A program made the position numbers and the translations under genes. A DNA stretch of 64,000 bases from Ruania suaedae (GTDB taxonomy: Bacteria; Actinomycetota; Actinomycetes; Actinomycetales; Beutenbergiaceae), in assembly GCF_021049265.1 (NCBI RefSeq), contig NZ_CP088018.1, forward strand, positions 1,550,001 through 1,614,000, in the 5' to 3' direction. A model generated the notes under the pieces. That model had not been told where the DNA came from, did not search any database, and saw only the letters and a program-made list of their open reading frames with translations. Numbering within the stretch: position 1 is the first letter of the stretch; each line of letters opens with the position of its first letter. Below are positions 1-8,953 of the stretch, in pieces.

Positions 1-2364
1 GTGGCCCCGAACCTGCCCCCGTGCCCCGTGCCCGAGGGACACACCGAGGCCTCCTGGTTGCGTGAGCTCACCCACCGCGGCGCGCGGGAGCGTTACGGCC
101 CGCCCGAGGCGCCCCGTCACCCGCAGGCCTATCCCCAGCTCACGCACGAGCTGGACGTCATCACCGCACTGGACTTCCCCGGCTATTTCCTGATCGTGCA
201 CGAGATCGTCGACTTCTGCCGGCGCGAAGGGATCCTGTGCCAGGGGCGCGGCTCAGCCGCGAACTCCGCCGTCTGCTTCGCCCTCGGGATCACCGCCGTC
301 GATGCGGTGGTGCACGAGCTGCTGTTCGAGCGGTTCCTCTCCCCGGGCCGCACCGGCCCCCCGGACATCGACCTGGACATCGAGTCCGGCCGGCGCGAGG
401 AGGTCATCCAGCACGTCTACGCCACCTACGGGCGCACCCACGCCGCGCAGGTGGCGAACGTCATCTCCTACCGGCCCCGCTCCGCCGTGCGGGACGCCGC
501 CCGCGCCTTCGGGTACGAGACCGGTCAGCAGGACGCCTGGTCGAAGTCCATCGAACGCTGGGGGTCCCTGCGCGGCAGTGATCCGCGCACCCAGGCCACC
601 AACGACCTGGACGGCATCCCCGACCAGGTGCTCGACACCGCCGAGCAGATGCTGCGCCTGCCCCGCCACCTGGGCATCCACTCCGGTGGCATGGTGCTGT
701 GCGACCGGCCGGTCATCGACGTCTGCCCGGTGGAGTGGGCCACCATGCCCGGGCGCACCGTGCTGCAGTGGGACAAGGACGACTGCGCCGACGCCGGGCT
801 GGTGAAGTTCGACCTGCTCGGCCTCGGGATGCTCACCGCGCTGCGGCTGGCGTTCACCACGATCACCGAGATCGAGGGGATCGAGCTCGGCCTGCACAGT
901 CTTCCGCAGGAGGACCCGGCGGTGTATGAGCTGCTGTGCGCCGCCGACACCGTCGGGATCTTCCAGGTGGAGTCCCGGGCCCAGATGGCGACCCTGCCTC
1001 GACTGCGCCCGCGCACCTTCTACGACATCGTCGTCGAGGTCGCCCTCATCCGGCCCGGCCCGATCCAGGGTGACGCCGTCCACCCCTACATCGAGCGACG
1101 TAACGGCCGCGAAGAGGTCACTTACCTGCATCCCCTGCTCGAGCCGGCGTTGCGCAAGACGCTCGGGGTGCCGCTCTTCCAGGAACAGCTCATGCAGATC
1201 GCCATCGACGTCGCCTCCTTCACCCCGGACGAGGCCGACCAGCTGCGCCGGGCGATGGGCTCCAAACGCTCCATGGAGCGGATGGAGGCGCTGCACCAGC
1301 GGCTCCTGGACGGGATGGCCGCCAACGGGGTCAGCCGCCCGGTCGCCGAGCAGATCTACGACAAGCTCAAGGCCTTCGCCGACTTCGGCTTCCCCGAGTC
1401 CCATGCGTTCTCCTTCGCCTACCTGGTCTATGCCAGCGCCTGGCTGAAGGTCCATCACCCCGAGGCCTTCTACGCCGGTCTGCTCGCCGCCCAGCCGATG
1501 GGCTTCTACTCCCCGCAGTCGCTCGTGGCCGACGCCCGCCGCCGCGGGGTGCAGGTGGAGCGGGCGAGCGTCGTGCGCTCGCAGGTGCAGGCCGGTGTGG
1601 AACGGGTGAGTGAAGTTCACGACGGTGAAGCCCTCGCCACGCCCCTCGCTGTGCGCCTCGGCCTGGCCCCGGTGCGAGGAGTGGGGGAGGAGACCGCGGA
1701 GCGGATCGTCGCCGCCCGCGCCGGCCGGCCCTTCGACGACGTCGCCGACCTGGCCCGCCGGGTGCGGTTGAGCACCGCTCAGCTCGAGGCGCTCGCCACG
1801 GCGGGGGCGCTGGTGGACCTGGGCCACGAGCGCCGTCAGGGGCTGTGGGTGGCGGGGGCGCTGGCCGGGGAGAGCGGTCGTTCCCACGGCCGGTGGGTGC
1901 AGGAACCGCTACCGCTGACCGCCGTCGGGCTCGACGTGCCCGAGCTGCCCGCCATGGACGAGGTGACCACCGCGGTGGCGGACGTGTGGGCCACCGGGGT
2001 CTCGCCGTCGTCGTTCCCCACGCAGTTCCGCCGGGACGACCTGGACGAGTGCGGGGTGCTGCGAGTGTGCGACGTGCCTGGAGCAGGGGGGAGCCGGGTG
2101 CTGGTGGCGGGGGTGGTGACCCACCGGCAACGGCCCGGGACGGCCAAGGGCGTCACCTTCCTCTCGCTGGAGGATGAGACCGGGCTGCTGAACGTGATCT
2201 GCTCGGCCGGGCTCTGGCAGCGTTACCGCAAGGTGGCCCTCGGCAGCGCAGCGCTGGTGGTGCGCGGGGTGGTCGAGCACGCCGACAACGTCACCAACCT
2301 CATGGCCGACCGGATCGAGGCGCTCAGTCTGCGGGTGCCCAGCCGGTCACGGGACTTCCGGTGA
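1..2364 (+). CDS. dnaE2: Error-prone DNA polymerase III alpha subunit DnaE2 (5' truncated by window edge)
   Basis: Translesion/mutagenic C-family DNA polymerase, which in actinobacteria normally acts with ImuA'/ImuB in SOS mutagenesis. 787 residues are present against roughly 1,100 usual for the family; the missing N-terminus would carry the PHP domain, so the GTG at base 1 is not a real start. Visible are the C-family palm motifs (GQGRGSAANSAVC near residue 80, PDIDLDIE near 123), the fingers and helix-hairpin-helix region, and a C-terminal OB fold (VLVAGVVTHRQRPGTAKGV, then FLSLEDETG). A terminal OB fold that follows the HhH and ends the protein within about 100 residues is typical of DnaE2 rather than replicative DnaE1. 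It is convergent with the AI-2E permease, 12 nt apart. Confidence 0.93.
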   Translation: MAPNLPPCPVPEGHTEASWLRELTHRGARERYGPPEAPRHPQAYPQLTHELDVITALDFPGYFLIVHEIVDFCRREGILCQGRGSAANSAVCFALGITAVDAVVHELLFERFLSPGRTGPPDIDLDIESGRREEVIQHVYATYGRTHAAQVANVISYRPRSAVRDAARAFGYETGQQDAWSKSIERWGSLRGSDPRTQATNDLDGIPDQVLDTAEQMLRLPRHLGIHSGGMVLCDRPVIDVCPVEWATMPGRTVLQWDKDDCADAGLVKFDLLGLGMLTALRLAFTTITEIEGIELGLHSLPQEDPAVYELLCAADTVGIFQVESRAQMATLPRLRPRTFYDIVVEVALIRPGPIQGDAVHPYIERRNGREEVTYLHPLLEPALRKTLGVPLFQEQLMQIAIDVASFTPDEADQLRRAMGSKRSMERMEALHQRLLDGMAANGVSRPVAEQIYDKLKAFADFGFPESHAFSFAYLVYASAWLKVHHPEAFYAGLLAAQPMGFYSPQSLVADARRRGVQVERASVVRSQVQAGVERVSEVHDGEALATPLAVRLGLAPVRGVGEETAERIVAARAGRPFDDVADLARRVRLSTAQLEALATAGALVDLGHERRQGLWVAGALAGESGRSHGRWVQEPLPLTAVGLDVPELPAMDEVTTAVADVWATGVSPSSFPTQFRRDDLDECGVLRVCDVPGAGGSRVLVAGVVTHRQRPGTAKGVTFLSLEDETGLLNVICSAGLWQRYRKVALGSAALVVRGVVEHADNVTNLMADRIEALSLRVPSRSRDFR

Positions 2365-2376
2365 CCGCACCCGCCC

Positions 2377-3594
2377 TCACGTGCGGGCCAGGACGTCCGG
2401 CTCGGTCATGTCCTCCATCGGCGGGTCGACCGTGCGCAGGCGAGCGTAGACCGCCCAGATCACGGCCACGATCGGAATGACGATGATCGCGCCGAGGATC
2501 CCCGCCACCAGTGTGCCCGAGGTGACCGCCAGCGCGACCGCCACCGGGTGCAGCGAGACCTGCTTGCCCATCACCAGCGGCTGCAGGATGTGACCTTCGA
2601 ACTGCCCGATCAGGGCGATGGCGATCCCGACGATCACGGCGTTCCAGAAACCGTTCACCGCCAGGGCCACGATCATGGCCACGATCATCGCCGCGGGCGC
2701 TCCCACGAGCGGGATGAACGCACCGATGAACACCAGCACCGCCAGCGGGGCGGCCAGCGGCACTCCCGCGACGAGCAGCACGATCAGGGCGAGCACCCCG
2801 TCCGCCAGGGCGATGATGACGGTGCCACGGGCATAGCCGGAGAAGGTGTACCAGCCGACGCCGCCGGCGACCATCCACTTCTCGCGCACTCGCGAGGGCA
2901 GCTGGTTGATGAACCACCGCCACATGTCGTTGCCGCGGGCGAGGAAGAACACCGTGCAGAACGTCGCCAGCGCGAGGATGGCGAAGGTCTCGACCACGGA
3001 TCCGGCGCCCTGAGCGGCGCGGTCGAGCAGCTCGGTCTGGTTCTCCTGCAGCCACTGCAGCCCGGCATCGGACCACTCCCGCAGCTGCTCGGCGCTGATC
3101 GAGATCCCGAAGGGTAGGTTGGCGGCCAGGTTGAACAGCTCGTCGATACCGGCGCCGAACTGCTCGGAGAGGCGTTCCCACTGCCCGGTCACCGAGCGGA
3201 CCACGTAGGTCACCATCCCGCCGATCACCAGCACCGCACCCAGCATCGACAGTGCGGTGGCCAGCCCGCGCGGCATCACCCGGTCCATGGCATTGACGAA
3301 CGGGCGAAGGATCGCCGAGAAGACCAGCGCGAGGAAGACCGCGACGAAGACGAGCTGGATCTTCGCCGTCGCCCAGACCAGCAGCGCCACCACGGCGATG
3401 ACCAGCAGCAGCCGCCACGACCAGCCGCCGGCCTTGACCATCCAGCGAGGGACGCCGTCACCGGTGGTCTCCGAACGCAGGTGCCGCTCGGGCAGCCGGT
3501 GCGGCTGCAGCCGCGCACCTCGTGCCGGGGACCGCGCGAGCCGGGGCAGGGCCGTGGCTCTGTTCCTCGCGACGCGGCGGGTGGTGATCTTCAC
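2377..3594 (-). CDS. AI-2E family transporter (PF01594 permease)
   Basis: Polytopic membrane protein of the AI-2E/PerM family, about 405 residues. Hydrophobic segments are clear near the N-terminus (LLLVIAVVALLVWATAK, then a second segment VFVAVFLALVFSAIL) and in the C-terminal half, where the family's conserved region with GAFIPLVGAP and IGQFEGHILQPLVMG is found. Substrate is unknown; family members have been linked to AI-2 export, Na+/H+ exchange or envelope functions, and nothing here decides between them. The start is placed at GTG 3594 because a CACACT hexamer ends 6 nt upstream (leaderless spacing); an in-frame ATG exists at 3642. Downstream end is convergent with dnaE2. Confidence 0.85.
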   Translation of the reverse strand: MKITTRRVARNRATALPRLARSPARGARLQPHRLPERHLRSETTGDGVPRWMVKAGGWSWRLLLVIAVVALLVWATAKIQLVFVAVFLALVFSAILRPFVNAMDRVMPRGLATALSMLGAVLVIGGMVTYVVRSVTGQWERLSEQFGAGIDELFNLAANLPFGISISAEQLREWSDAGLQWLQENQTELLDRAAQGAGSVVETFAILALATFCTVFFLARGNDMWRWFINQLPSRVREKWMVAGGVGWYTFSGYARGTVIIALADGVLALIVLLVAGVPLAAPLAVLVFIGAFIPLVGAPAAMIVAMIVALAVNGFWNAVIVGIAIALIGQFEGHILQPLVMGKQVSLHPVAVALAVTSGTLVAGILGAIIVIPIVAVIWAVYARLRTVDPPMEDMTEPDVLART

Positions 3595-3648
3595 GGTGTC
3601 AGTGTGCCGCAGCCCCGGTCGTTCGCGCGATGGCTCGCCCACGAGACG

Positions 3649-4620
3649 TCATCGGCCCAGCCCTGCGCCGGCCAGCAGGGAGGCCCACAGCTGAAGTGGC
3701 CCGAGCCCGGCGCGGGCCTGCCGCTGGCGCTGGGGGTCGGGCCAGGTGTCCCACTGCCAGAGGATCGACTCGACCGTGCGCGCCAGGGCCCACTCGCCGA
3801 TCCGCCGGGCGGGGATGCCCAGGACCGCCTCGGCCGCCCGGACCCGGGTGCGCAGCTCATCCGCCGGATCCGGGTAGCCGAAGGGCTGGTCGAGCTGAGC
3901 GATCAGGGGCCACAGGTCGTAGGCAGGGTCGCCGACCATCGGCTTGGGGTCGATCGCCAGCCAGTGCCCGGTGCCGCCCGGAGGGGCGTCGAGCAGGATG
4001 TTGCCGGGGTTGAGATCGCCGTGCATCACCACCCTCGGCGCCGGCATCGCCCCCGGCGTGGCGAAGGCGTGCAGCAGGTCCAGCCCCTGGTGGACGGCCT
4101 GATCTGCCCCGGCGTACAGGGCCGACCAGCGTGCTGCGCGCTCGGTTGCCAGGCGAGCCCATGCGGCACTGACCTGGACCTGGTCCGGTAGCGCGGCGTC
4201 GATCCTCGCGGTGTGGAGGTTGGCCAGGAGCTCCAGCCCGGCCCGCAGACGCACCGGAGCGGGGCTGGTGTCGGCCAGCATCGGGGTGCCGGGGTGGGCA
4301 CGGCGCAGCAGCAGTGCCCAGTCACCGGCATGGTGGTCGAGCAGCTCCACCGCGGCCAGGCCGCGCCACAGGTGTAGCGCGAGGGCCTCGTGCCGTGCCT
4401 CGTCGTGGGGGAAGGTGATCTTGAGGACCACGGGGGTGCCGTCCGCCCGCGTGCCCGGTGCCGTCCATGCGGCGGTGCCGACCTCGTAGGGTTCGCCCAG
4501 ACGCAGACCCCAACGGCCCACGGCGCGCTGCACGAGCCCCGGCAGGCGGCCCACCCACTCCCGGCCGACGGGGGTCGAGCCCGCCCCGCCGGTGAGGGAG
4601 GCGGGCAGGGTGATGCTCAC
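3649..4620 (-). CDS. Aminoglycoside/hydroxyurea phosphotransferase-family kinase
   Basis: Small-molecule kinase of the APH(3'')/APH(6) type, 323 residues. The nucleotide lysine lies in [12 protein letters not shown], the catalytic loop reads [14 protein letters not shown] and the metal-binding DPK follows in [16 protein letters not shown]; this catalytic order and the C-terminal half match the streptomycin/hydroxyurea kinase family. Real substrate is unknown; many chromosomal members are not resistance genes. GTG 4620 overlaps the TGA of the upstream HAD gene (GTGA), so the two are very likely translationally coupled. An upstream in-frame extension to 4737 lies inside the HAD gene and looks non-coding. 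Confidence 0.82.
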   Translation of the reverse strand: MSITLPASLTGGAGSTPVGREWVGRLPGLVQRAVGRWGLRLGEPYEVGTAAWTAPGTRADGTPVVLKITFPHDEARHEALALHLWRGLAAVELLDHHAGDWALLLRRAHPGTPMLADTSPAPVRLRAGLELLANLHTARIDAALPDQVQVSAAWARLATERAARWSALYAGADQAVHQGLDLLHAFATPGAMPAPRVVMHGDLNPGNILLDAPPGGTGHWLAIDPKPMVGDPAYDLWPLIAQLDQPFGYPDPADELRTRVRAAEAVLGIPARRIGEWALARTVESILWQWDTWPDPQRQRQARAGLGPLQLWASLLAGAGLGR

Positions 4621-5297
4621 CGTGCCACCGGTGCGCTCACTCCCAGCAGGCGGCGCAGATCCTCGGGTTCGCCCACCGTTGCCGCGGCGGCGGAGAGGTC
4701 GTCGGTGGCGCCGTAGCCCCAGGTCACGACCACGCACGGCACCCCGTGCACGGCGGCGCCCTCGACGTCGTGGATGCGGTCACCCACGTGCACGACGCCG
4801 GAGGTGTCCGCCGACTGCGCGCGCAGGGCGGCCAGCGCGCGCTCGACGACGACGGACTTCACCGACGAGGGCCCATCCTCCAGGGCGCCGCAGACGGCGG
4901 TGAAGTGCTCGGTGAGTCCGGCATGGTCGAGGATTTGCCGGGCGTAGCGCTCCGGCTTGGAGGTGGCGAGCGCGAGTGGAATCCCGGAGGCGCTCAGGTC
5001 GGTGACCAGGGCTCGCACTCCCGGGAAGAGCGGTGCCTCGAGCATGGCGCCGTCGGCGTAGTGGCGGCGGTAGACGGTGACGGCCTCCTGGACCCGGGCG
5101 GCCGGGACACCTGCCACGTGCTCCAGGCTCCACGGCAGCGGCGGGCCGACCATCAGTTCCAGCCGCTGGGGGTCCATGGCAGGGAGGCCGAGCTCGGCGA
5201 GGGTCTGCGAGACCGTGATGACGATGCCGGGCCCGGAGTCGACGATGGTGCCGTCCAGATCGAGCAGCACCGCGGTCACGGGCGAAGGCAGTCTCAC
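4617..5297 (-). CDS. HAD family hydrolase, phosphoglycolate phosphatase-like
   Basis: Haloacid dehalogenase-type phosphatase, 226 residues. Motif I is [12 protein letters not shown] near the N-terminus, motif II is LALATSKP, motif III surrounds the Lys in SVKSVVVE, and motif IV is [13 protein letters not shown], so the active site is complete. The cap domain is helical (subclass I), as in Gph/PpaX-like enzymes; substrate cannot be told from sequence. GTG 5297 is preceded by TAGAGT (5305-5310) with 7 nt spacing and no ribosome binding site, suggesting a leaderless start. It is divergent from the pentapeptide-repeat gene and overlaps the downstream kinase by 4 nt. Confidence 0.82.
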   Translation of the reverse strand: MRLPSPVTAVLLDLDGTIVDSGPGIVITVSQTLAELGLPAMDPQRLELMVGPPLPWSLEHVAGVPAARVQEAVTVYRRHYADGAMLEAPLFPGVRALVTDLSASGIPLALATSKPERYARQILDHAGLTEHFTAVCGALEDGPSSVKSVVVERALAALRAQSADTSGVVHVGDRIHDVEGAAVHGVPCVVVTWGYGATDDLSAAAATVGEPEDLRRLLGVSAPVAR

Positions 5298-5330
5298 GGG
5301 ACCCACTCTAACGAGGGCTACCCTGAGCCG

Positions 5331-6206
5331 ATGCAGCCCCTGACCACGCTCCAGGCCGACTGCTCGAACTGCGCCGGCCTGTGTTGCGTGGCGCTGGGTT
5401 TTCGCCCCTCGGCGGAGTTCGCCTTCGAGAAGGAGCCGGGAAGTCCGTGCCGCCACCTCGCCGAGGACTTCCGGTGCGGGATCCACACGAGTCTGCGCGC
5501 TCGGGGGATGCGCGGCTGCACCACCTTCGACTGCTTCGGTGCCGGGCAAGCGACCACTGCCCGGTTCGCACAGGCTGCCGCCGAGGGGCGTACCGTCGGC
5601 GCCGACTGGCGCACACCTGCGGTCGCAGCGGAGATGTTCGCGGCGTTTGCGGTGATGCGCCGGCTGCATGAGGCGATGTGGCACCTGGACCACGCGGCCT
5701 CACGAGACCTCGACGACGAGCTTGCCGCGCGGGTGGGAACGGTGCGTGGGGAGGTGGCGGCGCGAGCTGCGGGCGCGGCCGAGGAGCTGCGGGAGGTGGA
5801 CGTGGAGGAGTGCTGGCAGCGCGTGGCGCCGGTGCTCGCCGCCGTCAGCGCTCAGGTCCGGGCCGAGGTGCGCGAGTCACCGGCCGATCACCGCGGCCGG
5901 GATCTGGCGGGCGCCGAGCTGCAGGGTCAGGATCTGCGGGCTGCGAACCTGCGTGGTGCGGTGCTGGTGGGTGCAGATCTGCGCGGGGCTGATCTACGCT
6001 CGGCCGATCTCGCCGGTGCCGATCTGCGTGGGGCGCTGCTCGCGGATGCGGATCTGTACGACGTGCTCTTCTGCACGCAGGCGCAGCTGGATGCCGCCGA
6101 CGGCGGGCCGGGCACCCGGGTGCCCGCGCACCTCGACGTGCCCGGGCACTGGCCCGCTCAGATCCGGCCTACTCAGAACCGGCCCGCTCAGATCCCGCCG
6201 GCGTAG
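5331..6206 (+). CDS. Pentapeptide repeat protein with Cys-rich N-terminal domain
   Basis: 291-residue cytosolic protein with two parts. The first 60 residues contain a cysteine cluster (CSNCAGLCC, then CRHL, CGIH, CTTFDCF) resembling a metal or Fe-S site of the YkgJ type. After a helical middle, residues about 185-250 form tandem pentapeptide repeats of the A(D/N)LXX kind ([20 protein letters not shown] and on), which fold as a right-handed quadrilateral helix. Function unknown; a DNA-gyrase-protecting role is known only for some pentapeptide proteins. ATG 5331 is preceded by TACCCT (5319-5324) at 6 nt, with no ribosome binding site. Its last 19 bases overlap the convergent trmL. Confidence 0.8.
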   Translation: MQPLTTLQADCSNCAGLCCVALGFRPSAEFAFEKEPGSPCRHLAEDFRCGIHTSLRARGMRGCTTFDCFGAGQATTARFAQAAAEGRTVGADWRTPAVAAEMFAAFAVMRRLHEAMWHLDHAASRDLDDELAARVGTVRGEVAARAAGAAEELREVDVEECWQRVAPVLAAVSAQVRAEVRESPADHRGRDLAGAELQGQDLRAANLRGAVLVGADLRGADLRSADLAGADLRGALLADADLYDVLFCTQAQLDAADGGPGTRVPAHLDVPGHWPAQIRPTQNRPAQIPPA

Positions 6207-6661
6207 CCGTGCTGGCGCCACGCCTCGAAGGTGGCGATCGCGGCGGAGTTGGACAGGTTGAGCGAGCGGACCCCGGGGCGCATCGGGATCCGGACCAGCG
6301 CCGTCATCCGCTCGTCCGCCAGGACGTGCTCGGGTAGGCCGTCGGGTTCGGGGCCGAACAGCAGAGCATCCCCGGGCTGATAGGCCACCTCGGCGAAGGA
6401 GGACTCGGTGCGCCCCGTGAACGCGTAGACGCGTCCGGTGCCTTGGTCTCGGACGTAGGTCAGCGCTGCGTCGAGGCCCGCGTGCACGTGGACGCGCGCC
6501 AGGTCGTGATAGTCCAGACCCGCGCGCCGCAGCTTGGCGTCGGAGAGGTCGAAGCCCAGGGGCTCCACCAGGTGCAGGGTGGTGCCGGTGGCGGCCGTCA
6601 TGCGGATCGCGTTGCCGGTGTTCGGCGGGATCCGGGGCTCGTAGAAGACGATGTGGAACAC
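6188..6661 (-). CDS. trmL: tRNA (cytidine/uridine-34 2'-O)-methyltransferase TrmL
   Basis: SPOUT-class RNA methyltransferase that 2'-O-methylates the wobble base of tRNA-Leu in characterised homologues. The protein (157 residues) opens [20 protein letters not shown], the family hallmark, and carries the knotted SAM site [11 protein letters not shown] and [18 protein letters not shown] at the C-terminus. The start at GTG 6661 is preferred over GTG 6670 because homologues begin right at this strand and a TACGGT hexamer (6669-6674) ends 7 nt upstream. Marks the last clearly core gene before the accessory region. Confidence 0.9.
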   Translation of the reverse strand: MFHIVFYEPRIPPNTGNAIRMTAATGTTLHLVEPLGFDLSDAKLRRAGLDYHDLARVHVHAGLDAALTYVRDQGTGRVYAFTGRTESSFAEVAYQPGDALLFGPEPDGLPEHVLADERMTALVRIPMRPGVRSLNLSNSAAIATFEAWRQHGYAGGI

Positions 6662-7078
6662 AGCAGCCACCGTAGCGGCGAGCGCTGTCCGGCTGGGGCT
6701 GTGTCGCCGGATAGCCCCCTGTCACCGGGCACTATTGCGGGCGGGTCTCACGGGACGCGTCTTGCAAAGTGGTGGCCCAACGGGAGACAAGACCGCACCG
6801 GCCCCGTTGAGGGTTCGGCTACCGGGACATCCGGATCTCAGGCACTTCCGACGCTTGATCGCTGCATGGGCGTGGAAGTGCCACCGCGGACTCTGGGACT
6901 TGTTGGCCGAGTTCCGATGGCGCCAGATGGCGTCATCAGGGCATTGCGTGGCGCCCCACGAGGGTCGTGAACATCGCCGTCATGTGCCCAGAGGAGTACT
7001 CGACCGTGGCAGGCTGTCCTTGTTCTGAGTAGGGCGGGGCACTCGCCAGACGGTGCCGTTCGGCACGGAGGGGAAACT
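6662..7078. other. Intergenic stretch at left edge of accessory region
   Basis: No convincing gene. Short open frames on both strands lack recognisable protein sequence and ribosome binding sites. A perfect 9-bp inverted repeat (GGCACTTCC at 6841-6849, GGAAGTGCC at 6874-6882) is the only clear structure; it could be an operator, a hairpin or the relic of an element end. The ribosome binding site of the next gene (GGAGGGG) lies at its right edge. Confidence 0.4.
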
Positions 7079-7561
7079 ATGCAACTCGTCAACGTCGCCG
7101 TACAGGGCTTCCGTAGTCTCGAAGACGTGCCGTCGCTATGCGTGGAGTCGCCGACCCTCCTCTCTGGGCACAATGACGCCGGCAAGACCGCCCTACTGGA
7201 CGCTCTCCGCTTTCTTCTTAACGATCTGCAACTCCAGGATCGAGACCGCACGTACTGTTCCGCTGGCGCCGAAGACGCCGAAGACGCCGAAGACGCCGAA
7301 GACCCCGAACGGCCAGCCCTTGACTCCTTCGGGAATGTCCGGCGCGTCGAGGTGACCGCTGTCACGGGCACCTTTGAACTGAGCGTCCAGGAGATGACCG
7401 ATCTTGGTATGGCCAGCCCCATCATGTTGCGCGCAGATGTGAGCCAGGCGGTGCCCCCAAATCACGCACTGCGCGAAGCCGACAGAAAGGTCGAGCCGCG
7501 ACCTCGCGGATCGACCAGTCAGGCGTCGCGCGCTCTCCGTGCGCCAGAGTGGGCCCGATGA
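7079..7561 (+). pseudogene. Truncated AAA family ATPase (OLD/RecF-like N-terminal fragment)
   Basis: 160-residue open frame with a good ribosome binding site (GGAGGGG, 7068-7074). The first about 120 residues look like the start of an OLD/RecF-type ATPase: an FRSL motif after the first strand, then Walker A GHNDAGKTALLDALRF. Signature motif, Walker B and any TOPRIM nuclease domain are absent, whereas family members run to 400-650 residues. After about residue 124 the sequence becomes Arg/Ser-rich and loses family character, so a rearrangement junction near base 7,450 is inferred. It contains a run of four 9-bp repeats coding Glu-Asp-Ala. Could be expressed as a short peptide but not as a working ATPase. 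Confidence 0.6.
7271..7306 (+). repeat. Tandem 9-bp repeat inside ATPase fragment
   Basis: Four consecutive units of GAAGACGCC (the last ends CCC) encode (Glu-Asp-Ala)3-Glu-Asp-Pro. The array is in frame, so copy-number change would lengthen or shorten an acidic linker by three residues without shifting the frame. Confidence 0.85.
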
Positions 7562-7791
7562 TCGTGGCGACGGGTCCCACCGATAGTTAGGTAACGATTC
7601 TGTAACATCAAGCGCACGACTGTTCTGAGTTGCGCCGACTCTCGGCAGGGTCGATTCCACTTGAGGTCGAGGGGGTGTTGACAAGCTGTCCGTCTAGGAG
7701 GGGCGTACGATTCTTTCTGTGGGCAGGAGTTCTAGGAATTTCCAAATGCGTCAGTGTTTGGTCATCAGAACGAGAATCGAGACCTGGGGGA

Positions 7792-8460
7792 ATGGTGAAG
7801 AATAGTCGCACTGTATCGGGCACATTGGTCGCGCTAATGGTGGCCGGCGGATTTGCTACTTCAGCTAGTGCGGAAGGTCCTAGCGGCTCCGTTTCAACGA
7901 GCCAGGAAGGATCATACGTAACCGTTGATTCACCGACTGACATTGAGCATCTCGCTGTCCAAGTGGATCTCGAAACCGCAGCAGATGACGCTCAGATTCG
8001 GGTCGATCAATCAGGCACAATTACTGTCAACCAAGATGATCTCCAACTGACAGTTAACCAAGACAGCACCTGGGAGATCAGCGAAGGTCCGAGCCATTCG
8101 GATGAGGTTTCCTCGTCGTGGGCGTCGCTGTGCGCGGGCTACTTTGCCAACCTCCTGGTGAATGCGGAAAATGACTTGCAATGGGGCGCGCAGCAGGTCT
8201 GCGACGATGCATCGACTTGGCCGCACAGGGTGGATGTGGAACTTCGCCAGGGTGGAACCGGGTTCTTCGATCCGCAGATCCTAAAGCACTCTTCCACTGG
8301 GAGCTGGGCCTATTCGCGGATTGCAAACAACTTCAACTACGATCAGTGCCCCAACAGCGTCGACCACCGAACAAGAGTCCGGGCGCAACCGTGGGCAAAC
8401 GACGTTCAGTTCCCGTGGATAACCTCGGATGAGATCGTAATCGGTTGCAACACTCGATGA
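7792..8460 (+). CDS. Secreted hypothetical protein with four cysteines
   Basis: 222-residue protein of unknown family. A Sec signal peptide is clear: VKNSR, a hydrophobic core (TLVALMVAGGFA) and an ASA cleavage site before EGPSG. The mature part has a Thr/Ser/Asp/Gln-rich N-terminal half of beta-strand character and a C-terminal half with four cysteines (LCAGY, QQVCDD, DQCPN, IGCNT), enough for two disulfides. Codons and composition are more A/T-rich than flanking core genes. ATG 7792 or the adjacent GTG 7795 could be the start; GGGGG immediately before favours 7795. Its stop overlaps the ATG of the next gene (ATGA). Confidence 0.65.
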   Translation: MVKNSRTVSGTLVALMVAGGFATSASAEGPSGSVSTSQEGSYVTVDSPTDIEHLAVQVDLETAADDAQIRVDQSGTITVNQDDLQLTVNQDSTWEISEGPSHSDEVSSSWASLCAGYFANLLVNAENDLQWGAQQVCDDASTWPHRVDVELRQGGTGFFDPQILKHSSTGSWAYSRIANNFNYDQCPNSVDHRTRVRAQPWANDVQFPWITSDEIVIGCNTR

Positions 8461-8693
8461 GTTGGCAACCAGCAGATCTTGAGATTCTAAAGGCGCACGC
8501 TCACGCGCTCTACGAGGAGTTGCGATCGGTCGACGCCACGGCAGTAAAACTTGAAATGTCATTGACGACAACTCGCTCACTCCTCGGGCTGGATTCCGAG
8601 CTTGATACTAGTGCCGCACCGCCTGTAAAAGGGTCCCCGCATTGGCTTCTTGAGTTTCCCCCGGTGGGCCCGCCGGCGATCCGGGAGAGTTAG
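8457..8693 (+). CDS. Small hypothetical protein, possibly frameshifted
   Basis: 78-residue product, no family recognised. ATG 8457 overlaps the stop of the secreted-protein gene by 4 nt, implying coupling. The N-terminal half is helical (PADLEILKAHAHALYEELR). After a CCCCC run (8658-8662) the annotated frame ends quickly, but another frame continues from GGT 8663 to a TAG at 8834-8836 with protein-like sequence (ERGLAAVIGRRSAVRL, then LDGEDWLGGALRNAALDVL). One additional C in that run would give a single 127-codon gene, so this may be a frameshifted or error-containing copy. Confidence 0.45.
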   Translation: MSWQPADLEILKAHAHALYEELRSVDATAVKLEMSLTTTRSLLGLDSELDTSAAPPVKGSPHWLLEFPPVGPPAIRES

Positions 8694-8843
8694 CGGAGCG
8701 GGGGCTCGCGGCAGTCATCGGAAGAAGATCCGCCGTTCGCCTCACCTCGGAGAAAAGGCTAGATGGTGAGGATTGGTTAGGCGGGGCTCTACGCAACGCG
8801 GCGCTCGATGTGCTTGTTTTGGAAATTCGACAATAGCGAGCTA

Positions 8844-8872
8844 GTGACACAGGCCACATAATGAGATACCGT
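8844..8872 (+). promoter_or_regulatory. Candidate promoter for the matrixin-like protease gene
   Basis: GTGACA at 8844-8849 and TACCGT at 8867-8872 are separated by 17 nt, matching housekeeping sigma spacing. A start near 8879 would give a 5' leader of about 75 nt that contains the hairpin at 8901-8940. Confidence 0.4.
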
Positions 8873-8900
8873 GTATACCACGGGGCACGGCACAAATAGA

Positions 8901-8940
8901 CGGGGACGCTCCCGTGACGTCATCCATTTGAGCGTCCCCG
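8901..8940 (+). promoter_or_regulatory. Perfect 11-bp hairpin abutting the ribosome binding site
   Basis: CGGGGACGCTC (8901-8911) pairs perfectly with GAGCGTCCCCG (8930-8940); the 18-nt loop holds the palindrome TGACGTCA (8915-8922). The stem ends exactly where the Shine-Dalgarno AAGGAGGGG (8941-8949) begins. It could control translation or mRNA stability, or serve as an operator in DNA form. There is no U tract, so a terminator is unlikely. Confidence 0.6.
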
Positions 8941-8953
8941 AAGGAGGGGAAGC

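Noticed and set aside
253-1887. 544-codon antisense frame over dnaE2
   Set aside because: Shadow of a polymerase gene with clear catalytic motifs.
3649-4620. Antibiotic-resistance gene call for the APH-type kinase
   Set aside because: Family membership alone does not show resistance; no mobile context here and chromosomal homologues are widespread.
4746-5330. N-terminal extension of the pentapeptide-repeat gene
   Set aside because: It is antisense to the HAD phosphatase and His/Gly-rich; the gene starts at ATG 5331 with a well-placed -10.
7271-7306. CRISPR-like repeat array
   Set aside because: Units are 9 bp, directly adjacent without spacers and keep a reading frame, so it is a coding tandem repeat; no cas genes are present.
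6838-7425. Minus-strand 195-codon frame opposite the ATPase fragment
   Set aside because: Ser/Arg-rich with the repeat array giving Ser-Ser-Ala runs; no start signal or family.
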